DNA of 8,170 nucleotides from an uncultured Collinsella sp. (lineage in GTDB: Bacteria; Actinomycetota; Coriobacteriia; Coriobacteriales; Coriobacteriaceae): NCBI GenBank assembly GCA_900549215.1, contig URNJ01000076.1:1-8170 (forward strand). Direction: 5' to 3'. This document shows positions 1 through 7,470 of this stretch, piece by piece (within the stretch, counting starts at the first letter, position 1; each line of letters begins with the position of its first letter). The notes under the pieces are model-generated. The model was given only the letters and a program-made list of their open reading frames with translations, was not told the DNA's origin and made no database searches. The position numbers and the translations under genes were made by a program.

Positions 1-9
1 TTGGGAGAC

Positions 10-213
10 TCAGCGCTCCTCGCGGAAGTAGGGGACGCCCAGCGCGGCGGGCGGCTGCTTTTCGCGATTGTTGCGCAGACTGCTGAAGATGAGCACAACC
101 ACCGTGACGATGTACGGCAGAATCTTGTAGATCTGCGAAGGGATGAACGGAATGCTCAGGCGCAGGTACAGGTTCTGCAGGCAGCCGAACAGGATGCTGC
201 CCCAGATGGCTGC
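10..213 (-). pseudogene. C-terminal fragment of a nucleoside/simple-sugar ABC transporter permease (COG1079, NupQ-like)
   Basis: The minus-strand reading ends in a TGA at 10-12 and contains about 67 residues of permease-like sequence: a small glycine/phenylalanine segment (AIWGSILFGCLQN), the stretch IPSQIYKILPYIVTVVVLIF forming a last transmembrane helix, and a cytoplasmic tail PPAALGVPYFREER. The 'PxxLG-PY' tail after a charged linker is typical of the second permease of BmpA/Nup-type nucleoside importers (family knowledge). The full protein is about 300 residues, so roughly three quarters is missing. Homology stops near 208-213, where the sequence becomes glutamate synthase on the opposite strand; the ATG at 244-246 lies inside that other gene and is not a real start. 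Either a rearrangement remnant or an assembly join. Confidence 0.7.
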
Positions 214-1183
214 GGACAGCGAGCTCGACAAGACGCTCGACTCCACGTTGTTTGTGCCCTATACGGCCGATGCCCGTGCGCACCTGCGTCCGATTCGCTT
301 CCGCGCCGATATCGCCAACGTCAACCGCTGCGTGGGCACCATCTTGGGCAACGCGGTGACCAAGGCGCATCCCGAGGGCCTGCCCGCCGGCTCCATCACC
401 ATCGATTGCGATGGTTCGGCCGGCCAGAGCTTTGGCGCCTTCCTGCCGCGCGGCATTACGCTCAACGTGTGCGGCGACGCCAACGACTACTTTGGCAAGG
501 GCCTTTCGGGCGGCGAGGTGTCGGTGCGCCCCAACCCGCATGCGACCTACAAGTTCGATGAGAACATCATCGTGGGCAACGTTGCGTTCTTTGGCGCCAC
601 GAGCGGCCGCGGCTTCATTAACGGCCTGGCAGGCCAGCGCTTTGGCGTACGCAACTCCGGTGCCACCGTGGTGGTCGAGGGCTGCGGCAACCATGGCTGC
701 GAGTACATGACGGGTGGTCTGGCGCTCATCCTGGGCGAGGTCGGGCAGAACTTCGCCGCCGGTATGACGGGCGGCGTGGCCTATGTCTTTGACCAGTACG
801 GCACGCTCGATGCCCGTGTGAACCACGAGAGCGTTGAGCTTAAAGCCCCGACGGCCGGCGAGCTGGCGCAGATTCGCGAGCTCATCCAGGAGCACGTGGA
901 CGCGACGCAGAGCCCGCGCGGCATTAAGCTGCTCTACAGCTTTGAGACGATGAGCAAGCACTTTGTGAAGGTCATTCCGACCGAGTACGAGCGCGTGCTG
1001 GCGATTGTCGCCGCCGCCGAGGCCGTCGGCAAGACGCATGCGCAGGCCGAGGAGCTGGCGTTTGACATTGTGACCGGTCGCGCGAGCGCCGCGGATGTCG
1101 ATCGCTTTGATGTGGCGGGCGGTGCTGCTGACGCTGCGTCTGTGGCTGCCAGCTCTGTTGCTTCGACCAAGAAGGAGGCGTAA
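209..1183 (+). pseudogene. gltB: Glutamate synthase large subunit, 5'-truncated: C-terminal GXGXG domain only
   Basis: GltB (alpha subunit of NADPH-dependent glutamate synthase) makes glutamate from glutamine and 2-oxoglutarate. Only its C-terminal part is present: recognisable sequence starts about LDKTLD (224-241) and continues through the right-handed beta-helix GXGXG domain (GGEVSVRPNP, VRNSGATVVVEGCGNHGCEYMTGG, GQNFAAGMTGGVAYVFD), a short helical tail and an Ala-rich end. About 320 residues remain of a usual ~1500; the glutaminase (N-terminal Cys) and FMN/FeS synthase domains are absent. The frame stays open back to an ATG at 143, but 143-208 is antisense to the permease tail, so that start is not credible. 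An AAGGAGG at 1172-1178 inside the 3' end serves gltD, 5 bp after the TAA stop. A stand-alone GXGXG protein, as in archaea with split GltB, is less likely because the upstream sequence is clearly another gene. Confidence 0.8.
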
Positions 1184-1188
1184 GTGCC

Positions 1189-2662
<1,474 letters not shown>

Positions 2663-2679
2663 AGTAGTCATTTAAGAAC

Positions 2680-2720
2680 GTCCCCAATGACTAGTCATTT
2701 TTTGTCTAGTCGTTGGGGAC
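2680..2720. repeat. Intergenic inverted repeat (hairpin) downstream of gltD
   Basis: Arms GTCCCCAATGACTAG (2680-2694) and CTAGTCGTTGGGGAC (2706-2720) pair over 15 bp with one G-T wobble and an 11-nt T-rich loop. It lies 18 bp after the gltD stop. No T-run follows the right arm on the plus strand, so it is not a canonical intrinsic terminator, although a stable RNA hairpin here could still protect or end the gltBD message. The terminal GTCCCC/GGGGAC resembles the ends of the hairpin at 7380-7426. Confidence 0.7.
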
Positions 2721-3002
2721 ACTCTTTGCGAGCGATTTGCTCGTTTGTCGACGTACGGGTGTTCATTTGTCGACTTCTTGGGCTGTGGTCACCTGTTGTT
2801 TCTGTGGTGGCCGCGGGCATCTGGCTCAAAAGGACGGGTTGTCCGTCTATGTTTACCTGCGGTTTAATTGCGGTGCGCATTTTCGGTCAAGCTTTTCGTC
2901 AAGTGTTTGGTCAGCATCTGGTTTGCAGCCGGAGGCCTATTTTGCCCGCGCTGGTCGTGGCCGACCACCCTCCTCGTAAGCTCAAATTGAGGTCCATCAG
3001 TT
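2721..3002. other. Gene-free intergenic stretch with weak short repeats
   Basis: No convincing gene is visible; open frames here have unbiased composition and no good ribosome site. Visible but weak structure: two copies of TTTGTCGAC (2744-2752 and 2766-2774, 22 bp apart, sharing 11 of 12 positions when extended leftwards); three imperfect 12-bp units GGTCAAGCTTTT / CGTCAAGTGTTT / GGTCAGCATCTG at 2885-2920; a short palindrome TGGTCG-TGGC-CGACCA at 2952-2967. The promoter of the 235-aa gene should lie in here, but no clear -35/-10 pair stands out. Confidence 0.4.
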
Positions 3003-3015
3003 TGAGGAGGATGCC

Positions 3016-3723
3016 ATGACTGACTACGCTTTAGATCGAGCGCAGCTGGCCGAAGCCGTCGGCAACGATATTGCCGACATGGCCCATTTTTGGATGCTGC
3101 GGAAGTTCCAGTTTTTGGAGACGGCGCGCGAACAGTTCGAGATCATTGTCGACCCGTGGCTCAGCTATTGCACCGAGCCTTCGCAAAACGAAATCATGGC
3201 CTACAACATGGCATTTACCGATTGGCTGCTCTTCGAGCGCCCCTATCGCCATGGCAAGACGCTGCTCGAGCTGTATGTTGACGAGCCGCCGGCATCGCTT
3301 TCGCCTGCCTCGCTCAAGCGGCTCGAGCAGGTACGCGACACGCAGTATTTCTCGCGCTTTGGCATTTTGGACAAGGATCCTGCGACTGGTATGGTCGCGC
3401 TGAAGGACACGCGCACCGACCGTCGCTTTGATGTCTACGACCCGCATATCGTGCAAAAGGAGCATTGGAGCGACGGCGCGATTGCGGTGCGCCTCGCCTG
3501 CGTCGACGATGTCTGGCTGACGGTGGGACAGCTCTACCTGTATGACATCGCGCGCCTGAGCGACACGGCGGTCGACGGGCCTGGCGCCGTTCATCCAGAA
3601 GACCTGGAAGATGGCTTCGACACCTCGTGCATCAGTTTCTTCTTGCGTCTGGTCCGCGACATCATGGGCGCCCAGGGGCGGTACGTAAAGTCGCTCAACA
3701 TCTACGAGCAGGAGTGGGAGTAG
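3016..3723 (+). CDS. Uncharacterised 235-aa soluble protein
   Basis: I do not recognise the family. The start is well supported: GAGGAGG at 3004-3010, five bases before the ATG. The protein is acidic, rich in aromatic residues, without signal peptide or membrane segment. The first ~100 residues look helical (LAEAVGNDIADMAHFWMLRKFQFLETAREQFEIIVDPWLSY, then a Trp/Phe-rich MAFTDWLLFERPYRHGKTLLELYV). The middle (about 105-175) looks like a beta-rich module (YFSRFGILDKDPATGMVALKD, RRFDVYDPHI, IAVRLACVDDVWLTVGQLYLYD). The end is helical (SCISFFLRLVRDIMG, YVKSLNIYEQEWE). Codon use matches the GC-rich housekeeping style, so it looks native and expressed. It stands alone between the 353-bp gap and the palindrome array that begins 41 bp after its stop. 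No function is proposed. Confidence 0.85.
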   Translation: MTDYALDRAQLAEAVGNDIADMAHFWMLRKFQFLETAREQFEIIVDPWLSYCTEPSQNEIMAYNMAFTDWLLFERPYRHGKTLLELYVDEPPASLSPASLKRLEQVRDTQYFSRFGILDKDPATGMVALKDTRTDRRFDVYDPHIVQKEHWSDGAIAVRLACVDDVWLTVGQLYLYDIARLSDTAVDGPGAVHPEDLEDGFDTSCISFFLRLVRDIMGAQGRYVKSLNIYEQEWE

Positions 3724-3764
3724 GGGACGGGCAGTTGTCGCCTGCCTTGCCTTCTGCCTTTTAT

Positions 3765-3820
3765 GTCTCGATCTGTAACGTTTAGGGACAAAAACCGGTC
3801 TTCCTGTTACAGATCGAGAC
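3765..3820. repeat. Palindromic element, copy 1 (left array)
   Basis: Perfect 15-bp arms GTCTCGATCTGTAAC (3765-3779) and GTTACAGATCGAGAC (3806-3820) around a 26-nt loop. The loop starts GTTTAGG and ends CCT. First of three units before the AbiEi-like gene. Confidence 0.9.
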
Positions 3821-3843
3821 GAATGCTTGGGCGCCGCTGGTTT

Positions 3844-3900
3844 GTCTAAATCTGTAACGTTTGGGGGGCTGGAGAACGTCTAACTGTTACAGAACGAGAC
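3844..3900. repeat. Palindromic element, copy 2 (left array)
   Basis: Arms GTCTAAATCTGTAAC (3844-3858) and GTTACAGAACGAGAC (3886-3900), three mismatches between them, 27-nt loop starting GTTTGGG. Starts 79 bp after copy 1; the 23 bp between the two units are unrelated to those after copy 2. The inner octamer TCTGTAAC is intact on the left and the inner GTTACAGA on the right. Confidence 0.85.
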
Positions 3901-3923
3901 GTTTGGCACCTGGTTGGGGGAAT

Positions 3924-3980
3924 GTCTCAATCTGTAACATCTACAGGCCCAAATTCGACCTACCTGTTACAGATCAAGAC
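3924..3980. repeat. Palindromic element, copy 3, directly in front of the AbiEi-like gene
   Basis: Arms GTCTCAATCTGTAAC (3924-3938) and GTTACAGATCAAGAC (3966-3980) with two mismatches and a 27-nt loop starting ATCTACAGGCCC. Pairing extends outward by AAT/ATT (3921-3923 with 3981-3983). It starts 80 bp after copy 2 and ends 10 bp before the GGAGG ribosome site, so it occupies the place of the promoter or 5' leader of the next gene and could serve as its operator. Confidence 0.88.
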
Positions 3981-3990
3981 ATTTGCCAGC

Positions 3991-3995
3991 GGAGG
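3991..3995 (+). promoter_or_regulatory. Ribosome binding site deciding the AbiEi-like gene start
   Basis: GGAGG lies 5 bases before an in-frame GTG (4001) and 11 before an ATG (4007). The frame also opens at a TTG (3983), but that lies upstream of this site and at the outer edge of palindrome copy 3, so it is unlikely. Confidence 0.6.
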
Positions 3996-4000
3996 CAACG

Positions 4001-5077
4001 GTGACGATGGTCCATTTGTCTGACGTGGTGGTGATGAAAGTGTCTAATACCGTTCTCAAACACAAACATGCGACTCGCAACACGTTGGCGCGGAATAGGA
4101 TGCTCGCGCGGCTCACGGAGACGGCCAAGCAAGGTGCGCTGCTCGCAACGCATGACAATACCGAGCTCATGTGGCTGCGACGCCATGTTGGAACCGACGA
4201 TATCGCGGAGCCCGAGCCGTACCTGTTCTGTTTTCAGCATGATTGGGATGCATTGACACCGACGGAGCGAGCGCTGCGGACCATCAAAGGGCTTGCGGAG
4301 TTTCATCCCGATTGGGCATTTTGGGGCTATGACGCGGCGCTTTTGTGGGGTCTGGAGGTGCCGAATGATCTGCTTGGGCCACGATATCTTGTTAAGACAG
4401 GTTGCTCGGTGCCGCTGAGTGCAGGATGCCGGTTGTTGCGCCCGCAGGCGGCGGGTGCACTTGAACAAGTCGACGGCGTGCAGGTGACGTCGTTTTGGCG
4501 CACGGTGGAGGATTGCTTGCTACGTGCGCCGTTCTCCTACGGGTTGGCGATTGCCGATTCTGCGCTGCGGGCGAAAGGCGTATCGCGCGATGGCCTGTGC
4601 GAGCGCCTCCGCTCCGATTGCGAGGGCAGACGAGGGTATCGCAGAGCGCAGGTGATCGCGTCGTATGCGGACGGGCTGTCCGAAAACGGCGGCGAGTCTC
4701 GGTTCCGAGCGTTCTTTATTGCGTACGGCTTTCCAGTTCCGGAGCTGCAGGTGGAGTTTCGCGACCCGCTCGATCCGAGCCAGGTGTTTCGCGTCGACTA
4801 TTTTTGGCGGCTCGTGGACGGGACGTGTGTCATCGGCGAGCTCGACGGAAAGGGGAAGTACACCTTGCAGAACGGCGAAGGTCGGGAGCCGGTCGACCCA
4901 TTCGTGGCAGAACGTCAGCGAGAGTCCCATCTGACGATGCTCGGACATAAAGTACTGAGGTTTACGTTTGATGAGCTCAAGAATCCGGGGAAGCTGGCTG
5001 AAAAGATGAGACTGGCGGGCATTCCGCAGCGGGTCAATCTGGCGGAGGAATGGAGACGGCAGTGGTATGGGCGCTGA
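4001..5077 (+). CDS. AbiEi-like protein with C-terminal DUF559/Vsr-type PD-(D/E)XK nuclease-fold domain
   Basis: About 358 residues from GTG 4001 (356 from ATG 4007). The N-terminal third (RNTLARNRMLARLTETAKQG) looks like the winged-helix start of AbiEi-family antitoxin-like proteins, followed by FWGYDAALLWGLEVP, matching the usual 'S..AA.LWGL' core. The last ~130 residues match the nuclease-fold tail common in actinobacterial members: SENGGESRFRAFF (Glu 238, TTG-based numbering), then RVDYFW (Asp 272), VIGELDGKGKY (Glu 286, Asp 288, Lys 290) and a closing RQRESHLTMLGHKVLRFTFDEL. These are candidate metal/catalytic residues of a PD-(D/E)XK site; activity is inference. No AbiEii-type nucleotidyltransferase toxin lies next to it, so it is not an ordinary type IV toxin-antitoxin pair. 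Arginine codons include AGA, AGG, CGA and CGG, unlike the CGC/CGT-biased neighbours, suggesting an accessory or acquired gene. It is bracketed by five palindromes. Confidence 0.8.
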   Translation: MTMVHLSDVVVMKVSNTVLKHKHATRNTLARNRMLARLTETAKQGALLATHDNTELMWLRRHVGTDDIAEPEPYLFCFQHDWDALTPTERALRTIKGLAEFHPDWAFWGYDAALLWGLEVPNDLLGPRYLVKTGCSVPLSAGCRLLRPQAAGALEQVDGVQVTSFWRTVEDCLLRAPFSYGLAIADSALRAKGVSRDGLCERLRSDCEGRRGYRRAQVIASYADGLSENGGESRFRAFFIAYGFPVPELQVEFRDPLDPSQVFRVDYFWRLVDGTCVIGELDGKGKYTLQNGEGREPVDPFVAERQRESHLTMLGHKVLRFTFDELKNPGKLAEKMRLAGIPQRVNLAEEWRRQWYGR

Positions 5078-5085
5078 GAGGTTTT

Positions 5086-5142
5086 GTCTCGATCTGTAAC
5101 GTTTAGAAGTTGTTTGAGTTCGTAATTGTTACAGATCGAGAC
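5086..5142. repeat. Palindromic element, copy 4 (right array)
   Basis: Perfect arms GTCTCGATCTGTAAC (5086-5100) and GTTACAGATCGAGAC (5128-5142), extended to 18 bp by TTT/AAA outside; 27-nt loop starting GTTTAGAAG. It begins 8 bp after the stop of the AbiEi-like gene. As RNA it could act as a 3' hairpin, but no T-run follows. Confidence 0.9.
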
Positions 5143-5162
5143 AAACCGGTGAAACGTCGACC

Positions 5163-5227
5163 GAATGTCTCGATCTGTAACATCAAGGGGCCCAATAACC
5201 CTGTACCTGTTACAGATCGAGACATTC
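5163..5227. repeat. Palindromic element, copy 5 (right array)
   Basis: The best preserved copy: perfect 19-bp arms GAATGTCTCGATCTGTAAC (5163-5181) and GTTACAGATCGAGACATTC (5209-5227) with a 27-nt loop starting ATCAAGGGGCCC. The core begins 81 bp after the core of copy 4. Its loop resembles that of copy 3 (ATC...GGCCCAA...ACCT), whereas copies 1, 2 and 4 have GTTT-type loops. Confidence 0.92.
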
Positions 5228-5327
5228 CCCTGATGTTGCTGGGGTGGGGCTGCAACGTATTCCGTCCCCCACATCCCCTCTTCCCTCCGTTAACCGATAT
5301 GCTCGACTTTAGGTCGCTGCATTAGGT

Positions 5328-5333
5328 GATAAT
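5328..5333 (+). promoter_or_regulatory. Possible -10 box of the amidohydrolase gene
   Basis: GATAAT, preceded by GGT, 39 bp before the start codon. The best -35 candidate, TCGACT at 5303-5308, is 19 bp upstream, longer than the usual 17, so the pair is weak. Confidence 0.3.
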
Positions 5334-5372
5334 GGACAAATGTTCATGTTAATCGTGAGGGAGGAGCTCGAT

Positions 5373-6743
5373 ATGGCGTCTGCCGATCGTCCCACGTTGT
5401 TTATCAATGCGACCGTCTTGGATGGCTCGGAGCATATGGAGCCGCAGCCCGATATGGCCGTGGCCGTCGAGCGTGGCATCATCACCTGGATTGGTCCGAG
5501 CGCCGTGGCGCAGGCGCCGGCGGGCGCCGAGGTCATCGACCTGGCAGGGGCGTATCTCATGCCGGGCCTCATCAATATGCATGTGCATCTGTGCGGTTCG
5601 GGCAAACCGGTTTCGGCGGGCGATGCGGGCGCGCTGATGAAGAAGCTCGATAATCCCGTGGGGCGCGCCATCGTGCGCCATATCCTCAAGGGCAGCGCTC
5701 AGCAGCAGCTGGCAAGCGGCGTGACCACGGTGCGCGGCGCGGGCGACCCGCTGTTTGCCGATCTGGCCGTGCGCGATGCTATCGATGCCGGCAAGTATCA
5801 AGGTCCTCGCCTGGTGGCGCCGGGAACGGGCGTCACGGTGCCGGGCGGCCATGGTGCGGGCCTGTTCGCCCAGGTGGCCAACAGTCCCGCCGAGGCAGCC
5901 GAACAGGTGCGCGACCTGTATGCGCGCGGTGCCGACGTCATTAAGCTGTTCGTGACGGGCGGCGTGTTCGATGCGACCGAGGTGGGCGAGCCGGGCGTGC
6001 TGCGTATGCCGGTGGAGGTTGCCGCGGCGGCATGCAAGGCGGCGCACGATATGGGCCTTCCGGTTATGGCCCATGTCGAGAGTACCGAGGGCGTGAAGGC
6101 TGCGCTTCAGGCCGGCGTCGATACGATCGAGCACGGTGCCCCGATGACGCCCGAGATCTTGGAACTGTACCGAGGCGCCGCGGGTACGCAGCTCGAGGGG
6201 CGTGCGCCGAGTGTGACCTGCACGATCAGCCCGGCGCTGCCGTTTGTATTGCTCGACCCGGAAAAGACCCATTCGACCGATACACAAAAGAAGAACGGTG
6301 ACATCGTGTGCTCGGGCATCATCGAGAGCGCCCGTGCCGCACTGGAAGCTGGCGTTAAGGTGGGCCTTGGCACGGACTCGAGCTGCCCGTTCGTGACGCA
6401 GTACGACATGTGGCGTGAGGTGGCCTATTTTGCCAAGTATGTCGGCGTGGGCAACGCCTTCGCGCTGCATACGGCCACGCAGGTCAATGCCGAGCTGCTG
6501 GGGCTGGGCGGCGAGACCGGCACAATCGAGTGCGGCAAGGCCGCCGATATCCTGGTGACGCGCGAGAACCCGCTCGATGGCCTGTGCGCACTGCGTGATC
6601 CGACGCACGTGATGTGTCGCGGTGATTTGGTGCGCAAGCTCAAGGTGAAGCGTATTCCCGAGGTGGACGCCGAGCTCGACGCGATTATGGCCATGCCTGC
6701 CGAGGCGTTGGCCGAGGAGCTTGCCCGCGATGGCGTGGCGTAA
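5373..6743 (+). CDS. Metal-dependent amidohydrolase (imidazolonepropionase/Xaa-Pro dipeptidase-like)
   Basis: A 456-aa cytosolic enzyme of the amidohydrolase superfamily. Start at ATG 5373 is set by GGAGGAG (5360-5366); an in-frame upstream ATG at 5340 lacks a ribosome site. An N-terminal beta-sandwich piece (PTLFINATVLDG, ITWIGPSA, VIDLAGAYLMPGLINMHVHL) leads into the TIM barrel. All expected metal ligands are visible: HxH at H70/H72, Lys191 in DVIKLFVTGG (likely carboxylated, bridging two metals), H234 in VMAHVEST, H254 in TIEHGAP and Asp335 in GLGTDSSCP. The C-terminal sandwich returns in GTIECGKAADILVTRENPL. This is the pattern of the binuclear subgroup that includes dipeptidases acting on Xaa-Arg/Lys/Pro peptides and imidazolonepropionase relatives; the substrate cannot be read from sequence. 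No histidine-degradation genes are near, so hutI is unlikely. It is a single-gene unit ending at a strong terminator. Confidence 0.9.
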   Translation: MASADRPTLFINATVLDGSEHMEPQPDMAVAVERGIITWIGPSAVAQAPAGAEVIDLAGAYLMPGLINMHVHLCGSGKPVSAGDAGALMKKLDNPVGRAIVRHILKGSAQQQLASGVTTVRGAGDPLFADLAVRDAIDAGKYQGPRLVAPGTGVTVPGGHGAGLFAQVANSPAEAAEQVRDLYARGADVIKLFVTGGVFDATEVGEPGVLRMPVEVAAAACKAAHDMGLPVMAHVESTEGVKAALQAGVDTIEHGAPMTPEILELYRGAAGTQLEGRAPSVTCTISPALPFVLLDPEKTHSTDTQKKNGDIVCSGIIESARAALEAGVKVGLGTDSSCPFVTQYDMWREVAYFAKYVGVGNAFALHTATQVNAELLGLGGETGTIECGKAADILVTRENPLDGLCALRDPTHVMCRGDLVRKLKVKRIPEVDAELDAIMAMPAEALAEELARDGVA

Positions 6744-6794
6744 GCGCGCGATATGGCGATGCGACAAAGGGACAATCCTTTTGTCATAATCAGA

Positions 6795-6829
6795 AAAAGC
6801 CGAGGTCCCAGTGCGAGGCCTCGGCTTTT
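6795..6829. terminator. Bidirectional intrinsic terminator between convergent genes
   Basis: Arms AAAAGCCGAGG (6795-6805) and CCTCGGCTTTT (6819-6829) are a perfect 11-bp stem with a 13-nt loop, ending in a T-rich run on the plus strand and an A-run on the other side, so it works in both directions. It separates the plus-strand amidohydrolase gene from the minus-strand zinc-ribbon gene ending at 6851. An outer short inverted repeat GGGACAA (6769-6775) / TTGTCCC (6832-6838) encloses it, and a small imperfect hairpin sits at 6763-6785. Confidence 0.88.
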
Positions 6830-6850
6830 ATTTGTCCCATGGTATGGCAG

Positions 6851-7324
6851 CTATGAGCGCGTCTCCATCTTGGCATGGCACTTGGGGCAGGTGACGCGGA
6901 TCTTGCCTTTGCCCTTGGGAACGGAGAGCATCTGGCCGCAGTTGGGGCACTTAAGATAGGCCGTGGTCTTGCGGCCCTTCCACATCTTCTTGGCTGTGCG
7001 CTTGGCACGTTCAAAGTCTTCCTTGCTAGTACCGGCTGCGCGCGAGGCGTTGGCCGCTGCAGCTCCGCCGCCCAAGCTAGCTACAAACTTGCCCAAGCCG
7101 GGTACGTTTGCAGTCGCGGCGACAAAGGCCTCGTTCTCCTTGTGACGTGCGTCGATATTTTTGGACAGGCCGCGCAGCACGCCAATCACGATTACGGCGA
7201 TGGCGATCCAGCTGAGCCACTGGATACGAGCCATCGAACCGATCATGGCGATGATAATGCCTGCGAAGCCCATCACGATGGTGAGTTCGTCAGCGCCATT
7301 GCGGCCCTTCATAAAGTCATTCAT
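6851..7324 (-). CDS. Two-helix membrane protein with C-terminal zinc ribbon
   Basis: A 157-aa protein. After a short charged N-terminus there are two hydrophobic segments, about residues 14-31 (LTIVMGFAGIIIAMIGSM) and 35-50 (QWLSWIAIAVIVIGVL), forming a helical hairpin in the membrane. An Ala/Gly-rich and charged linker (about 60-120) leads to a zinc ribbon with CPNCG (C126, C129) and CPKC (C146, C149) and the link SVPKGKGKIRVT, a pattern seen at the ends of many small bacterial proteins of unknown role. The ribbon is probably cytoplasmic (inference). Start: ATG at 7324 with AAAGG eight bases upstream. No specific function can be assigned. It follows copZ-csoR in the same direction but is separated by 146 bp containing a hairpin, so it probably has its own promoter. 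Confidence 0.8.
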   Translation of the reverse strand: MNDFMKGRNGADELTIVMGFAGIIIAMIGSMARIQWLSWIAIAVIVIGVLRGLSKNIDARHKENEAFVAATANVPGLGKFVASLGGGAAAANASRAAGTSKEDFERAKRTAKKMWKGRKTTAYLKCPNCGQMLSVPKGKGKIRVTCPKCHAKMETRS

Positions 7325-7379
7325 GCAAATTGCCTTTCATTCGATATGCCGCACGCCTTTATACCCGATTTAGAGCAAG

Positions 7380-7426
7380 GGGGACAGGTTAATCTGCACC
7401 AATGTGGTGCAAACGTACCTGTCCCC
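7380..7426. repeat. Intergenic hairpin between csoR and the zinc-ribbon gene
   Basis: GGGGACAGGTTAATCTGCACC-like left arm (7380-7400, 21 bp) faces a right arm containing GTGCAAACGTACCTGTCCCC (7407-7426); the two ends pair (GGGGACAGGT/ACCTGTCCCC and GCACC/GGTGC) with an unpaired middle and a 5-nt loop. It lies after the csoR stop on the minus strand and could end or protect that message, although no clear T-run is present. Confidence 0.65.
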
Positions 7427-7439
7427 GGAATACCAAGAC

Positions 7440-7460
7440 GGTGCAAACGTACCTGTCCCC
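7440..7460. repeat. Second copy of the hairpin right arm
   Basis: GTGCAAACGTACCTGTCCCC recurs exactly at 7441-7460, 34 bp after the copy at 7407-7426, with an extra shared G in front. No left arm accompanies it, so it appears to be a partial duplicate of the neighbouring palindrome, ending 10 bp from the csoR stop. Confidence 0.75.
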
Positions 7461-7470
7461 AATGCCCCAA

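Noticed and set aside
143..208. N-terminal extension of the truncated gltB reading back to ATG 143
   Set aside because: These bases are the antisense of a recognisable permease transmembrane segment, so the residues are not glutamate synthase.
2680..2720. Hairpin as a standard intrinsic terminator of gltD
   Set aside because: The stem is strong but no T-run follows the right arm, so it was listed as an inverted repeat instead.
2687..3019. Plus-strand open frame of 110 codons in the intergenic gap
   Set aside because: Unbiased composition, no ribosome site, starts inside a hairpin and overlaps the well-supported start at 3016.
3765..3980. CRISPR-like array (regular repeats with variable spacers)
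   Set aside because: Successive arms alternate in orientation, repeats are only 15-19 bp, there are just three units on one side and two on the other, and no cas genes are present. They are inverted repeats, not direct repeats.
5340..5372. Upstream in-frame ATG as the start of the amidohydrolase
   Set aside because: No ribosome site precedes it, whereas GGAGGAG sits correctly before ATG 5373, where family-like sequence begins.
5349..6767. Long minus-strand open frame (472 codons) opposite the amidohydrolase
   Set aside because: Antisense shadow of a conserved enzyme with all metal ligands in the plus frame; no ribosome site or domain.
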